Shown piece after piece: positions 35,037 to 43,527 of a DNA stretch of 64,000 bases. Origin of the DNA: Lewinellaceae bacterium. GTDB taxonomy: Bacteria; Bacteroidota; Bacteroidia; Chitinophagales; Saprospiraceae. The stretch is taken from NCBI GenBank assembly GCA_020636315.1, contig JACJYA010000001.1:124001-188000 (forward strand), given 5' to 3'. A program made the translations under genes and the position numbers. Numbering within the stretch: the first letter of the stretch is position 1; each line of letters opens with the position of its first letter. The notes below the pieces were generated by a model. It was not told the DNA's origin and did no database searches. It saw only the letters and a program-made list of their open reading frames with translations.

Positions 35037-36130
35037 ATGCCCGACACCACCCACCACCTCCGCCACTGGAGCTGACACCGCCAGTGCCTCGGCCGGCAGG
35101 GAGAAAGTGCTGAAAAAGCCCTCAGTGCCGTCCTGGGCGTGTACAGCTCCCATCCGTCCGCCCCCTGTCTCTGTTCGCCAGGGTAAGCGGCCTCACGGAA
35201 GCCGGTTTTCATCAGATAGACCAGCAAAAGCCAGGCCTGCGCGTGCCCGCCATGCGCAAATCGGTGTACCTGCTGCCCCGCAAGACGGCCCACCTTTTCA
35301 TGGCCGCTTCCATTCCGCCTCCGGGCGATGAGTCCTGGGCGCGCCGCTATTCCCAAAGCGGGAGAAAGATCCCTCCCGAATTTTTTGACGAGTGGAAGGA
35401 GGATATCCTCCGGGTAGCCACCACCCCCATGAAAGCCGCTGAGCTGAAAAAAGAGGTGAAAGTCCCGGGTGACAAACTAAAGTTCGTCCTCAACCGCATG
35501 GCCTTTGAAGGCTGCCTCCTGCGAATAGGGGCCGACAGCCTGCGGTCCAACATCATTTCCTATGTAGGCGCCGAAGCCTGGATGGGAAAGCCCTTCCCGC
35601 AGGAGGAAACAACAAAAGCCCAGGCGTGGCTGGCGGAGCAGTACCTCCGCGCGTTCGGGCCGGCCCGCGTTCAGGACTTTCAGTGGTGGGCCGGCATCAC
35701 CAAAACTGCGGCAGTAAAGGCCTTTGCTGAAGTGGAAACGTCCGATACGGGTGATGGATACCTGCTGCCGGCCTCCCTGGCGGATGAATTTGAATCGTTC
35801 AAGCCTTCTAAAACCGATACCATTGACCTCCTCCCGCAGTGGGACAGCTACACCACGGGCTACGCTCCGGACGGGCGGCAGCTGTTTGCCGGCTCCGATG
35901 TCCTGGAGAAAATCTACGGAAAACTTGGCGCCACCGGAGGTAATGCCTTCGGCGTTGTGCTGGCCAATGGGCTGGCGCATGTGGTGTGGATACCGAAATT
36001 TACCGGGAAGAAAATGCAGGTGGAACTGGATGGTTTCGAAAAACTCTCCGGCCCGATGATGAAAAAGTTAGAAGAGGAGTTCGAAAAAATTGCCTTATTT
36101 TTAAAGGCTAAGAATTTTGAACTGATATAA
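35037..36130 (+). pseudogene. winged-helix DNA-binding protein (HTH_42/AlkZ-like), with an in-frame stop and a frameshift
   Basis: The longest clean frame (35243-36130, GTG start) lacks the family N-terminus. That N-terminus is still present upstream: an ATG at 35037 reads MPDTTHHLRHWS, hits TGA at 35073-35075, then goes on HRQCLGRQGESAEKALSAVL to SSHPSAP. The frame must shift at the CCCCC run at 35161-35165 to give LSLFARVSGLTEAGFHQIDQ, which joins the clean frame. So there is one nonsense codon and one lost base. Intact relatives (YcaQ/AlkZ type) unhook DNA crosslinks or are uncharacterised. QWDSYTTGYAPDGR near the end fits the family C-terminal motif. A real pseudogene or two sequence errors are both possible. 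Confidence 0.75.
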
Positions 36131-36254
36131 GGTGGCTTTCCCCTACGGGGGGAAATCCCGAACGCCCGGCAACACGCAGGAACCTTTTGTGATGCTTTGT
36201 GCCTTAGTGGCGAAAAATGTACACCATCATTTTTTAACAAAAAAACCACCCGAC

Positions 36255-36677
36255 ATGAGCGATCTCAAAACCAAACCCCACGACGGCAACGTAGAAAAAT
36301 TCCTCCACAGCGTAGAGCACGACAGGCGACGCGAAGACAGCCTCGCCATGCTGGAGGTCATGAAAGAACTCACCGGGGAGGAGCCAAAGATGTGGGGCCC
36401 CAGCATCGTCGGCTTCGGCAGCTACCACTACAAATACGAAAGCGGCCGGGAAGGCGACTTTTTCATCACCGGCTTCTCTCCCCGCAAACAAAGCCTGACG
36501 CTCTACATCATGTCCGGCTTCAGCCATTATGAGGAGCTATTGCAAAAGCTGGGCAAGCACAAAACGGGCAAGTCCTGCCTTTACATCAACAAGCTGGAGG
36601 ATGTAGATATGGACGTCCTCAAAGAGATGATCCGGGAATCGGTGAAGATGATGCGGGAGAAGTACCCGGAGGAGTAG
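36255..36677 (+). CDS. DUF1801 (YdhG-like) domain protein
   Basis: The ATG at 36255 gives 140 residues (MSDLKTKPHDGNVEKFLHSVEHDRRREDS). The frame is open back to 36132, but those codons read like non-coding sequence. Family blocks are visible: VEKFLHSVE...LEVMKELTGEEPKMWGPSIVGFGSYHYKYESGREGDFFITGFSPRKQSLTLYIM and KTGKSCLYINKLEDVDMDVLKEMI. DUF1801 proteins are small soluble proteins with a frataxin-like fold in the databases; their function is unsettled. It converges on the DNA ligase operon. Confidence 0.85.
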   Translation: MSDLKTKPHDGNVEKFLHSVEHDRRREDSLAMLEVMKELTGEEPKMWGPSIVGFGSYHYKYESGREGDFFITGFSPRKQSLTLYIMSGFSHYEELLQKLGKHKTGKSCLYINKLEDVDMDVLKEMIRESVKMMREKYPEE

Positions 36678-37106
36678 AGCAACTTGCATCTATCAGTGAG
36701 TGCTCAAAGTTTCTGGTTTTTAGGGGACTGTTCATTGTTTCTGATTCCTGGGTTTTTACCCGGCAGAGCGGTAGCGAGGATTTATCCGGCACCGCAAAGC
36801 GAGTGTCCTCGGCAGAGCCGGGACTGGCTAGACGGACGGGGCTCGTTGCCCTGGAAACCAGCGGGTTAGCTTAACGCGGACACACTTAATTGAACTATCC
36901 CTGCTAATGTGTAAATGTGCTAATGTTCCACCTGGCACCTTTAAGCAGGTGGGCAATAACAATCTAACAATACAGCCATATAACAATCTGCCCGGAACCC
37001 CATGAACAAAGAGATTTGAGGCCTGATTCCCAAGCAACCTGTGTGAAACTACAATTGTCCAGTCACTTACTTACTTACACATTTACACATTTACACCTAA
37101 GCACCT
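36678..37106. other. 429-base convergent spacer made of repeats
   Basis: No gene is seen. It holds the interrupted copy C of the 91-bp element (36724-36901), a TAATGTGTAAATGTGC array (36903-36925), the 13-mer AACAATCTAACAA (36958-36970, inverted at 38738-38750) and a TTTACAC array (37063-37115). Confidence 0.6.
36724..36901 (-). repeat. dispersed 91-bp element, copy C, inverted and split by a ~90-bp insert
   Basis: Reads GGGACTGTTCATTGTTTCTG from 36724 and resumes at about 36844 with TTGCCCTGGAAACCAGCGGG down to GAACTATCCC at 36901, the reverse of copy A. Between them (about 36752-36842) is foreign DNA that starts with TTTTTACCCGGC, the complement of the recurring GCCGGGTAAAAA 12-mer. The insert replaces about ten element bases. 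Confidence 0.75.
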
Positions 37107-38708
37107 TTACACCTTCCCCTCATACACCCTCAGCATACCTTTCAGTTCCTCCAGGGTATTTGCTTCTCGTATGGGTTTGTCCTTTCGCCAGCGGCTGATG
37201 CGGGGAAAGCGCAGGGCTACGCCGGATTTATGGCGGTTGGAAGCACGTATGCCTTCGAAGGCGATCTCGAAGACATGCGCAGGCTCAACGCTGTGGACCG
37301 GGCCGAAGCGCTCTTTGGTGTTGCGGCGCACCCAGGCGGTGATCTCCCGGAATTCCTTATCCGTCAGGCCGGAATAGGCTTTGGCGAAAGGAACAAGGGT
37401 GTTTCCGTCCCAGACGGCGAAGGTGAAATCGGTGAAGAGGTTGGCGCGGCGGCCGTGGCCCCGTTGTGCATAGATCATGACGGCGTCGATGGCCAGCGGA
37501 TCGACTTTCCATTTCCACCAATCTCCCTTTTTTCGGCCCGCTTTATACTGTGAATCCCGGTGTTTAAGCATCAGCCCTTCACTGTGGTGCTCCCGGGAGT
37601 TCTTCCGTTCGCGGGCAAGGCTCTCCCAATTGTCGAAGGAGAGGGTTTCGGAAAGGAGCAGTACCTCCTGTTCTTTTTGTGTTTCCATCATCTCCTCCAG
37701 CAGTTGCCGGCGCTTGTGGAGTGGGTAATGGCGAATATCTTCCCCCCGCCATTCCAGCAGGTCGTAGGCCATCATCACTACCGGCGCCTTTTTCAGGATG
37801 CTTTTGGTGAGGTTTTTCCTGCCGATGCGGGTTTGTAGGTCATTGAAGGTGAGGGGGCGCCCCTCCTTAAAAGGAAGGATCTCTCCGTCAATAACCGTAC
37901 CGTTGGGCAGCAATTCGGCAAGGGGATGGTATTCCGGAAATTTATCGGTCACCAGTTCTTCTCCTCTTGACCAGACGAAGAGTTCATCCTTACGGACGAT
38001 GAGCTGTCCGCGGATGCCATCCCATTTGCGTTCTGCAATCCATTCGGCGGGGGCGCCCAGCTCTTCGGGTTCCTCGTCCAGGGCATAGGCGAGATAGAAA
38101 GGGTAGGGCTTGGAAATGTCTTCCAGAGGGTCTTTGGTCAGGATGAGTTTTTCAAAGGTAGTCTCTGCGGGATCCCAGTTGCCCATAATGCGATGGGCCA
38201 GAGTGTTTTCGTCGATACCGGTGTACTGGGAAAGAGCACGGACCATCAGCTTTTGGGAAACGCCGATCCGAAAGCCTCCCATAATGAGCTTGTTGAAGAC
38301 AAGCCGTTCGGTATAGTTCATGCTTTCCCAGGCAGCGGTTATCCGTTCTTTTTTTTCTTCTTCCTCCAGCTTTTCCAGGCTTTTGATGTATTCGATCCAG
38401 TAGGTGAGGGAGAATTCGTTTTCCGACTGCCGCCCGGGAAGGGTGAGCGCTATGGCCTCGCTGAGGTCGCCCACCACGTGATACGATTCCTCGAAAAGCC
38501 ATAGGGGAATGCCCGCCATTTCGGCAGCCCAGGTTCTCAGCAAGGTGGAATTGACGGTTCGTTTCGGGCGCCGGTGGGATAGTATGGCCACTGTCCACAG
38601 GCGGTCTTCTTCACCGGCCTGGCTGAAGTACCGGGCCAGCACGTTGACCTTGGTGTTGGTCCTGGTGGTCTGGTCGAGTTGGGTGTATAAGTTGGCGAAT
38701 TGTTTCAT
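37107..38708 (-). CDS. ATP-dependent DNA ligase (LigB/LigC-type, repair)
   Basis: 533 residues. The adenylation motif KxDG is present as ERKWDGIRG, with the nucleophile Lys228; VIDGEILPF, MAYDLLEW, EGLMLKHRDSQYKAG and KWKVDPLAIDAVMIYAQRGHGRR supply the further nucleotidyltransferase motifs. An OB-fold domain completes the C-terminus, and an N-terminal DNA-binding domain covers about 1-190. The size and order match the bacterial ATP-dependent ligases linked to an MBL exonuclease and an Lhr-type helicase. It seals nicks during repair rather than replication. The exonuclease gene lies upstream on the same strand with a 217-base gap. No helicase gene follows. Confidence 0.92.
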   Translation of the reverse strand: MKQFANLYTQLDQTTRTNTKVNVLARYFSQAGEEDRLWTVAILSHRRPKRTVNSTLLRTWAAEMAGIPLWLFEESYHVVGDLSEAIALTLPGRQSENEFSLTYWIEYIKSLEKLEEEEKKERITAAWESMNYTERLVFNKLIMGGFRIGVSQKLMVRALSQYTGIDENTLAHRIMGNWDPAETTFEKLILTKDPLEDISKPYPFYLAYALDEEPEELGAPAEWIAERKWDGIRGQLIVRKDELFVWSRGEELVTDKFPEYHPLAELLPNGTVIDGEILPFKEGRPLTFNDLQTRIGRKNLTKSILKKAPVVMMAYDLLEWRGEDIRHYPLHKRRQLLEEMMETQKEQEVLLLSETLSFDNWESLARERKNSREHHSEGLMLKHRDSQYKAGRKKGDWWKWKVDPLAIDAVMIYAQRGHGRRANLFTDFTFAVWDGNTLVPFAKAYSGLTDKEFREITAWVRRNTKERFGPVHSVEPAHVFEIAFEGIRASNRHKSGVALRFPRISRWRKDKPIREANTLEELKGMLRVYEGKV

Positions 38709-38925
38709 GGATCTCTGCTTTGTGGGGGCATAAGGTGTTGTTAGATTGTTGCCTTTTTGAGGCCTTTTTTAGTTGTTTAACGGTTGGGTGTCCTGACGGA
38801 TGTGAAGCTTTTCCTGGAGACGGCCCGGGGATAACCCACTGGTTTCCAGAAACCCATCAAACCATTTCGAATGCTTGCGCAGACGGCAATAAAACAATCC
38901 GCCAGGGCCTCAGATTGCCAGCAAT
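38709..38925. other. spacer between exonuclease and ligase genes
   Basis: 217 bases. It holds the 13-mer TTGTTAGATTGTT (38738-38750), inverted relative to 36958-36970, and a short stretch near 38828-38853 (GGGATAACCCACTGGTTTCC) resembling the middle of the 91-bp element. No gene is seen. Confidence 0.45.
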
Positions 38926-39951
38926 CTAACTATCCTCACCCTCGGCTTCCGTCTCATTGATCTCCGACAGTTCCCCTTCGAATTCGGTTTGAGCCTCGTA
39001 AGCTTCCAGCCCCCGCTCCTCCCTGAGCCATCGGGTGAAGATGTTGGTATAACCATGAGTGACGATCACGCGTTCGGCGCCGGTGGCGGTGATGGCCTCG
39101 TTGAGGCCTTTCCAGTCGGCGTGGTCGGAGAGTACAAAGCCACGGTCGGCGGCGCGGCGGCGGCGGGCGCCCCTGAGGGCCATCCACCCGGAGGCGATGC
39201 CTATCGAAAGGGGCTTGAATTTGCGTAGCCAGGGAGCATTTAGCGCCGAAGGAGGGGCAATGACCATTCCTCCGATGTAATCCTCTTTTTTGAATTTGGC
39301 GGATACCTTTTTAGCCTTTGGAAGCTTAACCCCCTGCCTGCGCATTACCTGGTTGGTATTTTCGATGGCGCCGTGGGTGAAGATGGGCCCGATGCTTTCA
39401 TCCAGGCCTCGCATCAGGCGCTGGGCTTTACCCAGGGCGTAGGCGGTGATCAGGCTTACTTTGCGTTCTGCTTTGTTCCTGCGCCACCAGCTGTTGATCT
39501 CCTCAAAGACCTCGCGCTGTTCCTGCCAGCGGTAAACCGGCAGCCCGAAGGTGGATTCCGTAATGAAGGTATGGCAGCGAACTGGTTCGAAAGGCTCGGA
39601 CAGGCCGTCGTTCTCCAGTTTATAATCTCCTGAAACGGCCCATATTTCTCCCTCGTGTTCCACCCGGATCTGAGCGGAGCCGAGGATGTGCCCGGCGGGG
39701 TGGAAGGAGAAGCGCACTCCATTATGGGAGAGCTCCTCTCCAAAGCGAACGGTTTGGATCTGTACGTCGCCGAGCCGGTACCGGATGACGGGCTTTGCCG
39801 ATTCGGTGCACAGGTAATATTTGTGCCCCCATCGGGAGTGGTCGGCATGGCCGTGGGTGATGAGGGCTCGTTCCACCGGCCTCCAGGGGTCGATGTAAAC
39901 GTTGGCCGGCGGGCAGTAAATTCCTTTGTCGGTAAATTCGAGTAATGCCAT
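38926..39951 (-). CDS. ligase-associated DNA exonuclease (metallo-beta-lactamase/beta-CASP type)
   Basis: 341 residues. The metal-binding signature HGHADH is at 33-38 (His33, His35, Asp37, His38). Further metal ligands lie in FHPAGHILGSAQI (His), SGDYKLE (Asp) and VLSDHADWKGL (Asp-His). The SGWM and VTHGYT blocks are typical of the group. Relatives trim DNA ends and are encoded beside an ATP-dependent ligase, as here. The pair is thought to act in repair of crosslinks or other lesions. The C-terminus is acidic. Upstream is a small NTF2-like gene, 17 bases away on the same strand. Confidence 0.92.
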   Translation of the reverse strand: MALLEFTDKGIYCPPANVYIDPWRPVERALITHGHADHSRWGHKYYLCTESAKPVIRYRLGDVQIQTVRFGEELSHNGVRFSFHPAGHILGSAQIRVEHEGEIWAVSGDYKLENDGLSEPFEPVRCHTFITESTFGLPVYRWQEQREVFEEINSWWRRNKAERKVSLITAYALGKAQRLMRGLDESIGPIFTHGAIENTNQVMRRQGVKLPKAKKVSAKFKKEDYIGGMVIAPPSALNAPWLRKFKPLSIGIASGWMALRGARRRRAADRGFVLSDHADWKGLNEAITATGAERVIVTHGYTNIFTRWLREERGLEAYEAQTEFEGELSEINETEAEGEDS

Positions 39952-39968
39952 CTCAGGAATAACAACGA

Positions 39969-40349
39969 TCAGGGGCTTTGGTTGTGCTGTTGTTCCAGGG
40001 CGGGGCGGCTTTGGCTGGCATCATAGATGATCTTGAGTTCGGTAATCTTCTCTTCTTCGTTCCATTCGAAAAGGTCAACGCAGTCAAAAGCCACCTGGCT
40101 GCCGTTGGCCAGTGCCCATTCGTAAATAAAATTGACGGCCGCCCGCCGCCCTCCCGGCTGATGGTAGATATGAAGCAGGCGGATGCGGGAGGCGGAGCTG
40201 TCGTCCAGGAGTTCCCGGTAGAAGGTACGGGCGGATCGCTTTCCGTAAAGGGGAGAGTGGACTACCGCATCATCGGCAAACAGGCTAATCAATTGTTGAT
40301 AATCGCCGGCTTCCAACCCTTGAAGGTAGGCCTTGATCTTTTCTTCCAT
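39969..40349 (-). CDS. SnoaL/NTF2-like protein
   Basis: The ATG at 40349 gives 126 residues (MEEKIKAYLQGLEAGDYQQLISLFADDAVVHSPLYGKRSAR), the normal size for a single SnoaL-like domain. The frame is open further upstream but would overlap the kinase gene's end. It has the helix-rich N-terminus, the LFADDAVVHSPLYG strand and a final beta-sheet (AVNFIYEWALANGSQVAFDCVDLFEWNEEEKITELKIIYD). It has no signal peptide. Members bind small hydrophobic ligands or are isomerases. It sits 5 bases after the kinase gene and 17 bases before the exonuclease gene, so one transcript may join them. Confidence 0.8.
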   Translation of the reverse strand: MEEKIKAYLQGLEAGDYQQLISLFADDAVVHSPLYGKRSARTFYRELLDDSSASRIRLLHIYHQPGGRRAAVNFIYEWALANGSQVAFDCVDLFEWNEEEKITELKIIYDASQSRPALEQQHNQSP

Positions 40350-40354
40350 AGGAA

Positions 40355-41995
40355 TTATTTGGGAATGGTAAAATAAAAAGTGGAACCCTGGCCGGGGTGG
40401 GAAGAAACCCATATTCTGCCGCCATGCTGTTCTACCACTCGTTTGCAGAGCGAAAGGCCAATGCCGGAACCGGGATAGAACCTCCGGCTATGCAGGCGCC
40501 GAAAAAGTAGAAAGATCTGTTCCTGGTATTCTTCTTTAATTCCAATTCCGTTATCCCGTATGGCGAATTTCCAGTTATCCAGCCCTTCCTGAGCAATTAT
40601 ATCGATAACTGGCTTTTTCTCCTTTTCCACGAATTTTATGGCATTAGAGATGAGGTTCTGGAAAAGCTGGTTGATCTTTGTCCAGTTGCCCCTGATGGTA
40701 GGCAGAGGGGTACATATATTAACAGAGGCCCGCCGTTCGGTGATCAGTCCGCTCAGGGCGTTGGTGACAGCATGGAGCAGTTGTTCTACAGGAATGTCCT
40801 CTACAGGGTGCTTGCTGGAGTTGAAACGGGAATACTCCAGCAGGTCTTCGATCAGGGTGTTCATGTTGGCGGCGCTGGAGGCGATAAAGTCCAGGTAGGT
40901 ATTGGCATCCTCGTCCAACCGGCCGTGGTACTTCTTTTGCAGGAGCCGGGAGAAACTGCTTATGGTTCTCACGGGTTCCCGAAGGTCATGGGAGACAGTG
41001 TGGGCAAAGTTTTCCAACTGCAGGTTGGAGTCCACATATTTCTGGAGTTTCTGGTTGTTCAGGTCCAGTTCGCGGACTTTTCCTTCCAGTTCCTGTCTGG
41101 CCAGCTTCAGGGCAGTGATCTCACGGACCACGGCGACTACTTCATTGTCATTGACTGCGTTGATGCGGGCTTCGTAATGCCGCAAAACTCCATTCAGAGA
41201 TAATGGATATTCAAATGTCTGGACCTTTCTCTGATCAGTGGCCAACTGGAGGTTCTTCCTGATGGCTTTGGAGAGGTATTCGGGAAAGACGTCTTCCACC
41301 TTTTTACCGAGAAACTGCTCGGCTGGTATGAACAGGTCCGGGTCTCCATCTGGATTGGCGAAATAATCCAGAAAAACGCCGCTGGAACTCAGGCGAAACT
41401 TGAGGTCGGGAAGAGCATTGAGGATGGCCTTTTGGATATACTCGCTTTTTTCCAGAGCCATTTCTCTCTCTCTGATCCTCTCTTCAGCAGCATCGAGGGC
41501 CATCAACTGGCCGAGGTGCTGGCAGAAGGCCTTGATAGACAGGCTATCCCTGAGGTTAGTTTCCGGGCCGGAGGCTGTCAGCAGGCCGGTAAGCCTGCGC
41601 CTTGCCAGAATGGGGAATAACAGGCAAAATGCTCCCCGGGGCTCAGGGATCAGGCCCCGCCAGCTTGCTGGTATCAGGCGGGTGCTTTCCTGTAACGCCA
41701 GGCCCTGGGCGAGCTGGTTTTTCAGAGAAGCATGCAATAAGAGGCATTCAGAGGCCTGTTGTGCAGAATTCGGAGTGATGAGGGATAAAGACAGGTTGTT
41801 GGTATCATTCTCAGTGTGCAACTCATATACATAAACGGAATCCAGGCCGAGGGCCCCGCAAAGAGCTTCTACTGCAGCCGGAAGCGAGTCTTCCCACCTT
41901 TCTTCTTCCTGTAACAGAAGAAGGGCTTCCAGAATACCTTTGGGCCAGGTATCCTCGCCAGCTTTCTGGGTTCCTGTGATGGTGGTTTTACCCAT
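40355..41995 (-). CDS. cytoplasmic GAF/PAS sensor histidine kinase
   Basis: 546 residues with no membrane span. A GAF-like region lies at about 20-170 and a short coiled coil near 170-190. A PAS domain follows (about 190-300; AILNALPDLKFRLSSSGVFLDYF...FLGKKVEDVFPEYLSKAIRKNL). HisKA carries the phosphoacceptor in FAHTVSHDLREPVRTISSFSRLLQKKY (about residue 330). The ATPase domain has N box NLISNAIKFVE, G1 IRDNGIGIKEEYQEQIFLLFRRLH and G2 GSGIGLSLCKRVVEQHGG. This layout is like bacteriophytochrome-type and other soluble light/redox kinases, but no chromophore Cys was found. No response regulator is adjacent, so its partner is unknown. Confidence 0.9.
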   Translation of the reverse strand: MGKTTITGTQKAGEDTWPKGILEALLLLQEEERWEDSLPAAVEALCGALGLDSVYVYELHTENDTNNLSLSLITPNSAQQASECLLLHASLKNQLAQGLALQESTRLIPASWRGLIPEPRGAFCLLFPILARRRLTGLLTASGPETNLRDSLSIKAFCQHLGQLMALDAAEERIREREMALEKSEYIQKAILNALPDLKFRLSSSGVFLDYFANPDGDPDLFIPAEQFLGKKVEDVFPEYLSKAIRKNLQLATDQRKVQTFEYPLSLNGVLRHYEARINAVNDNEVVAVVREITALKLARQELEGKVRELDLNNQKLQKYVDSNLQLENFAHTVSHDLREPVRTISSFSRLLQKKYHGRLDEDANTYLDFIASSAANMNTLIEDLLEYSRFNSSKHPVEDIPVEQLLHAVTNALSGLITERRASVNICTPLPTIRGNWTKINQLFQNLISNAIKFVEKEKKPVIDIIAQEGLDNWKFAIRDNGIGIKEEYQEQIFLLFRRLHSRRFYPGSGIGLSLCKRVVEQHGGRIWVSSHPGQGSTFYFTIPK

Positions 41996-42050
41996 TTGAG
42001 GTGTTGGTTGTAAAAGAAGGCTATAAATTTACAAAGAAGCTCTGAACCGT

Positions 42051-42929
42051 TCAAAATTCCATGCCTGCCAGATATTTATAGCTGATGGCGGCGCTTTCCA
42101 GGGGAGGGTGGTTGCGGCAGGTGTCCTGTTCTACGTAGAAGTGTTTTAACCCTGCTGTCTCCTTTTCCCGGAAAATGGCCGGGAAGTCGATGACGCCGTT
42201 GCCCACTTCCGTGAAGAACCCTTCCGGAGAGTCTTCCATATCCTTGACGTGCCAGAGGGGAAACCGGCCCGGAGCTTTGCGGAAATAAGCGACGGGGTCT
42301 TTGCCGGCTTTGGTGGCCCAGTAGAGGTCGAGCTCCATGGCCATGTTTTTTTCTTCAACCTCCTGCAGGAGCAGTTCGTAAGGCATTTGCCCGTCCAGTT
42401 CCAGAAATTCGAAATCGTGGTTGTGGTAGCCGAAGGTTATCCCGTATTGACGGCAGGTTTCCCCGGCCTTATTGAGCACCTCGGCCAGCCTTTTGTAGTC
42501 GTCAATATTTTTGCGCTCTTCTTCGGCCAGGTAAGCGAGGACAATGTATTCCTGCCCGGCTTCAACGGCATCTGCCACCGCCATTTCCCAGTCATTATGC
42601 AGGGTGCCGCGCTGATCGGGAGCAGTGGCGCCGGTGGAACAGTGGCCGCTGGGCATACTAAGCCCCAGAGACTTCAGATATTTTCGGAAAGCTTTGGGTT
42701 TCATCCCGTAAAAACGCCCTTCGTGGTATCCGGCGGATTCTACCTTGGCAAAGCCGGTCTCCGCGATACGGCGGAGGGTGCCTTTGGCATCCCGGGCCAT
42801 ATCATCGCGGACGGTATAAAGTTGAATGCCGATTTTGCTCATCTTGTCGAATGTTTTCAAAAAGCCGAACGGGAGTGCGGCGCTCAGGGAAATGGTGGTT
42901 AAGTTGCGCAGGAAGTTTCGCCGGTTCAT
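42051..42929 (-). CDS. exported sugar phosphate isomerase/epimerase-like protein (AP_endonuc_2 TIM barrel)
   Basis: 292 residues. The N-terminus MNRRNFLRNLTTISLSAALPFGF is a twin-arginine-type leader (R-R-N-F-L). The mature part opens KIGIQLYTVRDDMARDAKGTLRRIAETGFAKVESAGYHEGRFYG, typical of the xylose-isomerase-like TIM barrel family common in Bacteroidota. Metal-ligand blocks are present: GYHNHDFEFLELDG, AMELDLYWATKAGKDPVAYF, LWHVKDME and HFYVEQDTC. Members isomerise or epimerise sugars or inositols, and many are exported in this phylum. It lies alone, 55 bases from the kinase gene. Substrate unknown. Confidence 0.85.
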   Translation of the reverse strand: MNRRNFLRNLTTISLSAALPFGFLKTFDKMSKIGIQLYTVRDDMARDAKGTLRRIAETGFAKVESAGYHEGRFYGMKPKAFRKYLKSLGLSMPSGHCSTGATAPDQRGTLHNDWEMAVADAVEAGQEYIVLAYLAEEERKNIDDYKRLAEVLNKAGETCRQYGITFGYHNHDFEFLELDGQMPYELLLQEVEEKNMAMELDLYWATKAGKDPVAYFRKAPGRFPLWHVKDMEDSPEGFFTEVGNGVIDFPAIFREKETAGLKHFYVEQDTCRNHPPLESAAISYKYLAGMEF

Positions 42930-43091
42930 ATCTTTTAATTTTTCCGGGAAAGGTAGCTAAATTCAGAGGAACGGGACTGTCCGGGAAAGAGCTTTCACTA
43001 AAATTTACTGCCGGCCCTTCATGTCCGGCCTCATACCTCAGCCGGGTAAAAACCCAGGATAATATGAATGTTCGAATACACCAACGTCCAC

Positions 43092-43445
43092 TTACCTCCC
43101 CGCCTTCCTCCAGTGCCACCCCAGCGCCAGGCCGCACAGCGACAGCCCCAGGAACTCCCGCGTCAGTTCTACATGCGGCGATTCCGCCTTCATGGAACCG
43201 GTGATCGTCGGCATGCCCATTTTCATCCAATGGATGAAATCGGGCAGGAGCGTGGCCATCCAGATCAGCACCACGCCCATGCCCAGGTAGAGGAGGTATC
43301 GGTGATAACGTCCGAAAGCCGCAAAAGCAGAAACAACCGCCACGAAGCCGTACATGGCCACCCAGCCCCAGGGGTCGGGGTCATTGAGCTGTACAACGGC
43401 GAAAAGGGCGAAGAGCAGGGCGAGAAAGAGGTTGATGTATCTCAT
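43092..43445 (-). CDS. TMEM220-like small membrane protein
   Basis: The ATG at 43445 gives 117 residues starting MRYINLFLALLFALFAVVQLNDPDPWGWVAMYG; an earlier ATG at 43472 would add nine. Three or four membrane spans occur with the conserved Q-x-N-D-P-D-P-W motif of the transmembrane 220 family, then RYHRYL and WMKMGMPTI, and a final SLCGLALGWHWRK. Function is unknown in bacteria and animals alike. It is divergent from the DUF4386 gene with 82 bases between. Confidence 0.8.
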   Translation of the reverse strand: MRYINLFLALLFALFAVVQLNDPDPWGWVAMYGFVAVVSAFAAFGRYHRYLLYLGMGVVLIWMATLLPDFIHWMKMGMPTITGSMKAESPHVELTREFLGLSLCGLALGWHWRKAGR

Positions 43446-43527
43446 AACAATTCGTTGTATCCTGGCCGTCAAGTTAACGCGGGGATACTAAAAAACTCCC
43501 TATCTTGGCCTATATTATTCCAAAAAT

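Noticed and set aside
35073..35075. TGA as a selenocysteine codon in the winged-helix gene
   Set aside because: The family has no Sec site there, a frameshift follows within 90 bases, and no SECIS-like hairpin was seen. The VPGUxxT-like gene uses TGC, so it is not a selenoprotein either.
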